NCBI RefSeq assembly: GCF_037893015.1
Contig: NC_133661.1
Coordinates: 189,999,723-190,063,722, forward strand
DNA: 64,000 nucleotides
Reading direction: 5' to 3'
Source: Macrotis lagotis
Taxonomy: Eukaryota; Chordata; Mammalia; Peramelemorphia; Peramelidae
Shown: one piece after another, positions 59,691 through 64,000 of the stretch
How the letters are laid out: each line of letters begins with the position of its first letter
How positions within the stretch are numbered: the stretch's first letter is position 1
The notes under the pieces: model-generated
Databases searched by the model: none
Seen by the model: only the letters and a program-made list of their open reading frames with translations
Told to the model about the DNA's origin: nothing
Position numbers and translations under genes: made by a program

Positions 59691-60199
59691 TTGACTTTAA
59701 CAATTATCTTTGTTCTCCCAATTTCACATTTTTTATTCATATGTTTATATAAGAATAACGTGCATTCTGATCTTAAATTTTTTAAATTGATACTATTCCT
59801 TTTATAACCATTACTAACAGTATCTAATGACCCCACCACCACCTCCCTCATAACAGAAAAATGCTTGGAAGAAAAATAAATCAATACAATGGATATATGT
59901 AAAAATGTATGCCTCATTCTGTATGGACTTTTCACCATGTTTTTCAACATTAGGTAGGAGTCATGCTTCATCATCAAATCCCTAGAAATCCTGAATGGCC
60001 ATTGAATATTTAAATATGAGTTCTAATCTTCATTGTTGTTTTCCTTTAAGAATGATCTGTACAGAGATGAGAGTTAAAGCCAAGAGTTTAAATGACAACA
60101 TGAAATTGAAGACTCTGGAGAGAAGAAAGAAGATGACAAGAACAGAACTATGGAGAACACACTTTATAGGGATGGCATGAAAAGGAAAATAATAACCAA

Positions 60200-60445
60200 C
60201 ATTTGTATCATTCTTACCACACACAAGGAACTGTAGTAAGTGCAATTGTTATCTCATTTGATCCTCACAATAACCCTGGGAGGTAGATGCTAACATTATC
60301 CTCATTTTATGGTTGAGCAAACTGAGGCATACAGATTTAATGGCTTTTCTTAGAGTCACACAATGAAATGTCTGAGTTTGGATTTGGACTCGGGCTTCCT
60401 AGACTTCAGATCTAGCACTCTACTCACTAAACCAACTAACAAGAT
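60200..60445 (-). mobile_element. MIR element, antisense
   Basis: GTTATCTCATTTGATCCTCA, AACCCTGGGAGGTAGATGC and GAGCAAACTGAGGCATACAG are classic antisense MIR words. A good head complement ends near 60440. Confidence 0.85.
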
Positions 60446-60776
60446 CTTACACTGGCTTCCTTGTTTCTCCTATCACTAAAATATTCCATCTCTTGGCTCT
60501 GGGCATTTTCTCTGACTTTATCTTATGCCTGGAATGTTATCTATCCTCATCTCCTTCAAGTAACCAGAAGGCTTTCTCAATCTCCCTTAATTGTATTATT
60601 TTTCCTCTGATGATTATTTCCCATTTATGCCATGCATATTTCTTATTTGTCCATATCTATTTGCATGCTCTCTCCGTTAATGGAAGAGTAGGAACTGTCC
60701 ATTGCAGTTTTTGTTTTCCTAGATCTTAGCATTCTGTCTAAAATGTAAGCACTTAATAAATGCTTATTGACTGACT
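60446..60776 (+). mobile_element. L2 LINE 3' end
   Basis: TTATGCCTGGAATGTTATCT, CCTTCAAGTAACCAGAAGGC and the terminal AGCACTTAATAAATGCTTAT with TGACTGAC identify the 3' end of an L2 in sense orientation. Confidence 0.75.
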
Positions 60777-60988
60777 TAGTGTGGAGAAGTTGTGATTGAC
60801 TAAGTGTGTAGAGACCCAAAGTGAGGAAATAAGAAAAGTTTTATAACAGTAATTTCTTGGTGAATCAATAAGAAATCAATGAGATTTGCATAGAAGATTG
60901 GCAATAGCAACACTGAAGGCTCTGCTTAGACTGCATCAAAAATTTCTTATGAAAAAATCTATATGATTTTGTGATTTTACACATACAC

Positions 60989-60989
<1 letters not shown>

Positions 60990-61021
<32 letters not shown>
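60990..61021. repeat. (TA)n microsatellite
   Basis: A pure TA run of about 16 units. Confidence 0.95.
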
Positions 61022-61023
<2 letters not shown>

Positions 61024-61059
61024 TTAACAGAATCAGAGTAGGAATTTTTAGGTGGTTGA

Positions 61060-62480
61060 GGGGATCCAGAGTTAAGAATTATTTGATGAACTTGACATGA
61101 GATCTGGGCCTGTGGAATTCTAGAGTTGTGGTTAATGAATCATTGAAGCTACATATGATGGTATTGACTGAGTGCACTGGAAAGTGAAGTCAAAAAGAGA
61201 ATTTGAACTTGGAAAAGATTGGGCAACCTTCACACAATAAGTGTGAAGAACAGTTTTTAGGGGAGAGAGAGAGAGTGGGGGGAGCTGCCAAGGAAGCGAT
61301 TGCAACTGGAAGATAGTACTTTGGAATTTAGAACCTTTGAAGTGGCACAGTTCTGTGTGATTATTAATCGAAGTGTAACCACAACTGTGGAGTTAAAGTG
61401 GAATGTAAAGGGGTTTATTGGATCTGATGTGGTTGAGAAACAATGTCATTGGGATGATAAGTGTTACCAGTATTTACAGAGGGGATCTGTAGTGTTAAGG
61501 TTGTTGAAACTCTGGAAAAGGTCTATCAATAGTAGAAGAGCAAAAATGAACATTTGAAAATTTTTATAACTGTTACCATTTCTGTTAGCCATAGTTTGAC
61601 AAAAGTTCAGTCATTTCATAAGAGACCCTATTTTGGAGTGCTAGCATTGGCCAAGACCACAATATTCAGTAAGTCTGAGAAGGATTCTCAGAGCTGGGTC
61701 CAGAAAGGGTTCTCAAAGATGGATCACAGAATTACCTCAGAGACTGCCCTGTCATTGATTGCTAATTGTTGAGCTGAGCTTAGAGCTCAAAAGAGAACTA
61801 TTTAAGAGAAGACTATATTGGAGGAAAAGTTTTGCTGCTGGAGAAGAATTGATGAAGGAAAAATTTTGCTGTTTAGTGGAACTATTTAAGTGGGAAAGGT
61901 TCTTTCTCTACCTTTCCTTACATGGCTTTCTATAACTTGAGAGGTGGAAACCTTTCAGTACCCATATCAGAGATTTGACCGGTAAAAGCTGTGACAAATC
62001 TCAGATATGAGGAAACTGCTTTTGGCCAAAAGAGTTGCTAACTTTCTGAGGACAGGCAAAGGAGCATTTATGGAAAAGCTCTTCATCTCCTCAAGGTTAA
62101 GATTTCTGTTTTGCTAAAAGAGGTTCATGGGGTGGCTAGGTGGCACAGTGGCCCTGGAGTCAGGAGTACCTGAGTTCAAATCTGACCTCGGACACTTAAT
62201 AATTACCTAGCTGTATGACCTTGGGCAAGCAACTTAACCCCATTGCCTTGCAAACCCCCCCCCAAAAAAGAGGTTCACAATGTTTCAGTACTGAAGATTA
62301 TTTTCCACCAGTAGGAAAACGGATCTGAGAATTTTAAATCTGGAGATTGAAGAATATGAGTGGCCCAAGCCACTAGTGGACAGGTTATTGCAAAAGCAAT
62401 ATCATGAAAGCTCAAAAAGTCCAGAGTTCTGAGTTTTCCTGGACACATATTCCTTTTCCTTAATGCTATGATTTTATAAA
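61060..62480 (+). other. Unassigned block, possibly an old LTR or retroelement remnant
   Basis: The block has a more even base composition than its surroundings. It has paired phrases such as GAGAAGGATTCTCAGAG and CAGAAAGGGTTCTCAAAG, and two GGAAAAGTTTTGCTG-like words (61820 and 61857). It has no LTR termini I can define, no poly(A) signal and no conserved frame. The SINE at 62128 split it. I have no firm identification. Confidence 0.3.
62128..62265 (+). mobile_element. Marsupial tRNA-derived SINE with internal head deletion
   Basis: The head GGGTGGCTAGGTGGCACAGTGG joins directly to CCCTGGAGTCAGGAG, so about 16 bases of the usual ATAGAGCACC segment are missing. The 12-base target-site duplication AAAAGAGGTTCA lies at 62116-62127 and 62266-62277. 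Confidence 0.93.
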
Positions 62481-62499
62481 TGCATCACCACTTTTTCCC

Positions 62500-62780
62500 A
62501 CAGATGTTGCTGTATGTTGCTGGGAGACTGCCTTCAGCTTATGAGCAGAATATATAGTGTGCTCATTCTAGTGTCAGGAAGACTCAAATACTGCCTCAGA
62601 AACTTACTAAATGTGTGACTCTAGGCAAGGTTTTTAACTTCTTTTTACCACAGTTTCTTCCACTGAAATGGTAATAATAAAAGCACATCTCCAAGGGTTG
62701 TTGTGATAATAAAATGAGATAATTTTTATAAAAATGTTTATCAGTGCCTGATATATAGTAGGCACTATTAAAATATTATC
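62500..62780 (+). mobile_element. MIR-like element, sense, degenerate
   Basis: TAAATGTGTGACTCTAGGCAAG, then GGTTGTTGTGATAATAAAATGAG and ATAGTAGGCACTATTAAAAT follow MIR order from core to 3' end. Confidence 0.55.
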
Positions 62781-63128
62781 ATAAGATTATTATTAATTAT
62801 TCTTGACTTGTTTTCTGTTTGGCAAATGTTTTTTATTATTAATATAGTCATGTTGACTGATTTTTTAAATAGTTGCATCTCAGGAGATCCAGTTATGAGT
62901 AAGAATAAAAGGCATAGACCTCCCCAATCAGTGTTGTCCCTAGCATCCTGAGAGTTATAACAACAGAGGATGTGAGTACCCTCAATGGGGACTCCCAACT
63001 TGACAGCATGAAAGTAGTGTTGAACAAGTAAGCCAACCCAGGAAGAATAGATAGAGAATAAGGGGCTTGAAGAACCATGCCCACATGCCCCACTTGTATG
63101 TGTGTCATTTTCTCCTCACAATGCTGTA

Positions 63129-63153
63129 AGATATATATATATATATATATATA

Positions 63154-63201
<48 letters not shown>

Positions 63202-63280
63202 TAGATAGACAGATAGATAATTGATAGATACATATATAGATATAGATCTATAGATATATATATATATATATATATATATG
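63129..63280. repeat. Compound (TA)n/(GA)n/(GATA)n microsatellite
   Basis: TA runs at 63129-63167 and 63252-63280 enclose a GA run (63168-63198) and GATA-type units. It lies about 450 bases before the OR3 coding exon and may hide the promoter region. Confidence 0.93.
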
Positions 63281-63727
63281 CAGATTATCCCAGGTTTACA
63301 TATGAGAAAGAAGAAGCTCAGACAGTTTAGTGGAATTACAATAAATATGGCTAAAATGAAAACATTCACTTCATCCTCCTTTTCCTTCCCACATTCTGCT
63401 CTGGTTCATTGCCCCGTCTTTTTGTTCCAGATCTTTTTCCTATATCTCAGTCAAAGATCTGTTCTTGTCCAGTTTCTTTCAGAAAAAATGGAAAAAATAG
63501 TATAGGAGATCAAAATATGTATTATAAACAGTGCTCAATGGCAGTACCCTCCAAGCTTCATGTAGCCATAGGATAAAAGGTGATTATTTTGCTGTGAAAC
63601 GATGAGACAACACTGGGTTTCCATATGGTGAACTGCTACACTATTAACAAATTATTGTTGAACTGAATTCTAGAAGATTACTATTATTCAAAATAATTTA
63701 GTTTCTCCCTTCATTCTCTTTCTAAAG

Positions 63728-64000
63728 GTTGCTACAGATACAGTGTTGCTAAGACAATGACCGGAGGGAATCATACTGTTGTGTCTGAGTTTGTATTCCT
63801 GGGACTCTCTAATTCTTGGTATATCCAGCTTTTCCTCTTTGTTCTGTCCTCTATAATCTATGTGGCAAGCTTGTTAGGAAACTTCCTCATTGTGATTACA
63901 GTGACTTCTGACCCTCACTTACACTCTCCCATGTACTTCTTACTGGCCAACCTCTCCTTTATTGATCTGGGAGTTTCCTCAATCACTACCCCCAAGATGA
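63728..64000 (+). CDS. Olfactory receptor, family 4 (OR4F-like), 5' part only; OR3
   Basis: The acceptor TCTTTCTAAAG ends at 63727, and the start codon is at 63757 after a 29-base leader. Coding sequence runs off the window after 81 codons plus one base, with no stop or frameshift. The visible part has the glycosylation site NHT at 5-7, [12 protein letters not shown] at 10-21, GN at 41-42 and [13 protein letters not shown] at 58-70, and it ends in TTPKM. It aligns with OR1 and OR2 without gaps and is closer in wording to OR2. It lies on the opposite strand to the other two. Whether the whole gene is intact cannot be told here. Confidence 0.93.

Noticed and set aside
62893-63369. 158-codon minus-strand frame with Ile/Tyr and Ser/Leu runs
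   Set aside because: It is produced by reading through the compound TA/GA/GATA microsatellite.
1-64000. tRNA genes at the heads of the SINEs
   Set aside because: The heads keep box-B-like GTTCAAATCC words but lack a full cloverleaf and occur in many dispersed copies with SINE bodies, so they are not tRNA genes.

Overview
The window is mammalian nuclear DNA, almost certainly marsupial. It is AT-rich and densely packed with one tRNA-derived SINE family whose head (GGGGCAGCTAGGTGGC) and tail (ACCCCATTGCCTTGCAAAAA) are typical of marsupials. It also holds L1, a half-L1-like element, L2, MIR, an RTE-type fragment, LTR remnants and many long microsatellites. A didelphid opossum such as Monodelphis is my best guess, but I could not check this against a database.

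The only protein-coding genes I can support belong to an olfactory receptor (OR) cluster of family 4, OR4F-like. Two intact single-exon reading frames of 312 residues lie on the minus strand (6216-7154 and 41568-42506). The first 81 codons of a third lie on the plus strand at the right edge (63757-64000). All three share an N-glycosylation site at Asn5, and each has a splice acceptor 28-33 bases before the start codon. A short upstream non-coding exon with donor AG|GTGAGAGAG and a TATA-like element about 75 bases upstream can be seen for the two minus-strand genes (near 17179 and 44841). OR-type O/E (EBF) palindromes lie near these exons.

Layout: 1-6100 and 17170-31890 are two diverged copies of one ancestral segment (OR promoter plus the 3' intergenic region of the next gene). 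They form a tandem OR array on the minus strand, and each has since gained different insertions. 7188-17178 is the OR1 intron, carrying a half-L1-like element (7266-10313) with clear target-site duplications. 31890-41460 is a gene-free stretch that separates the second segmental copy from OR2. 42540-44840 is the OR2 intron. 46180-51770 is a degenerate chimera with a half-L1-like 5' part and an L1 reverse-transcriptase/3' part. 51770-63700 is repeat-rich intergenic DNA leading to the third, divergently oriented receptor.

Nothing in the window looks like an operon, CRISPR array or other prokaryotic system. The most interesting signals are the conserved OR promoter/exon-1 module, the HAL1-like family with SINE-like sequence built into its 3' half, its chimera with L1, and a perfect 220-bp local copy at 27015/27734.
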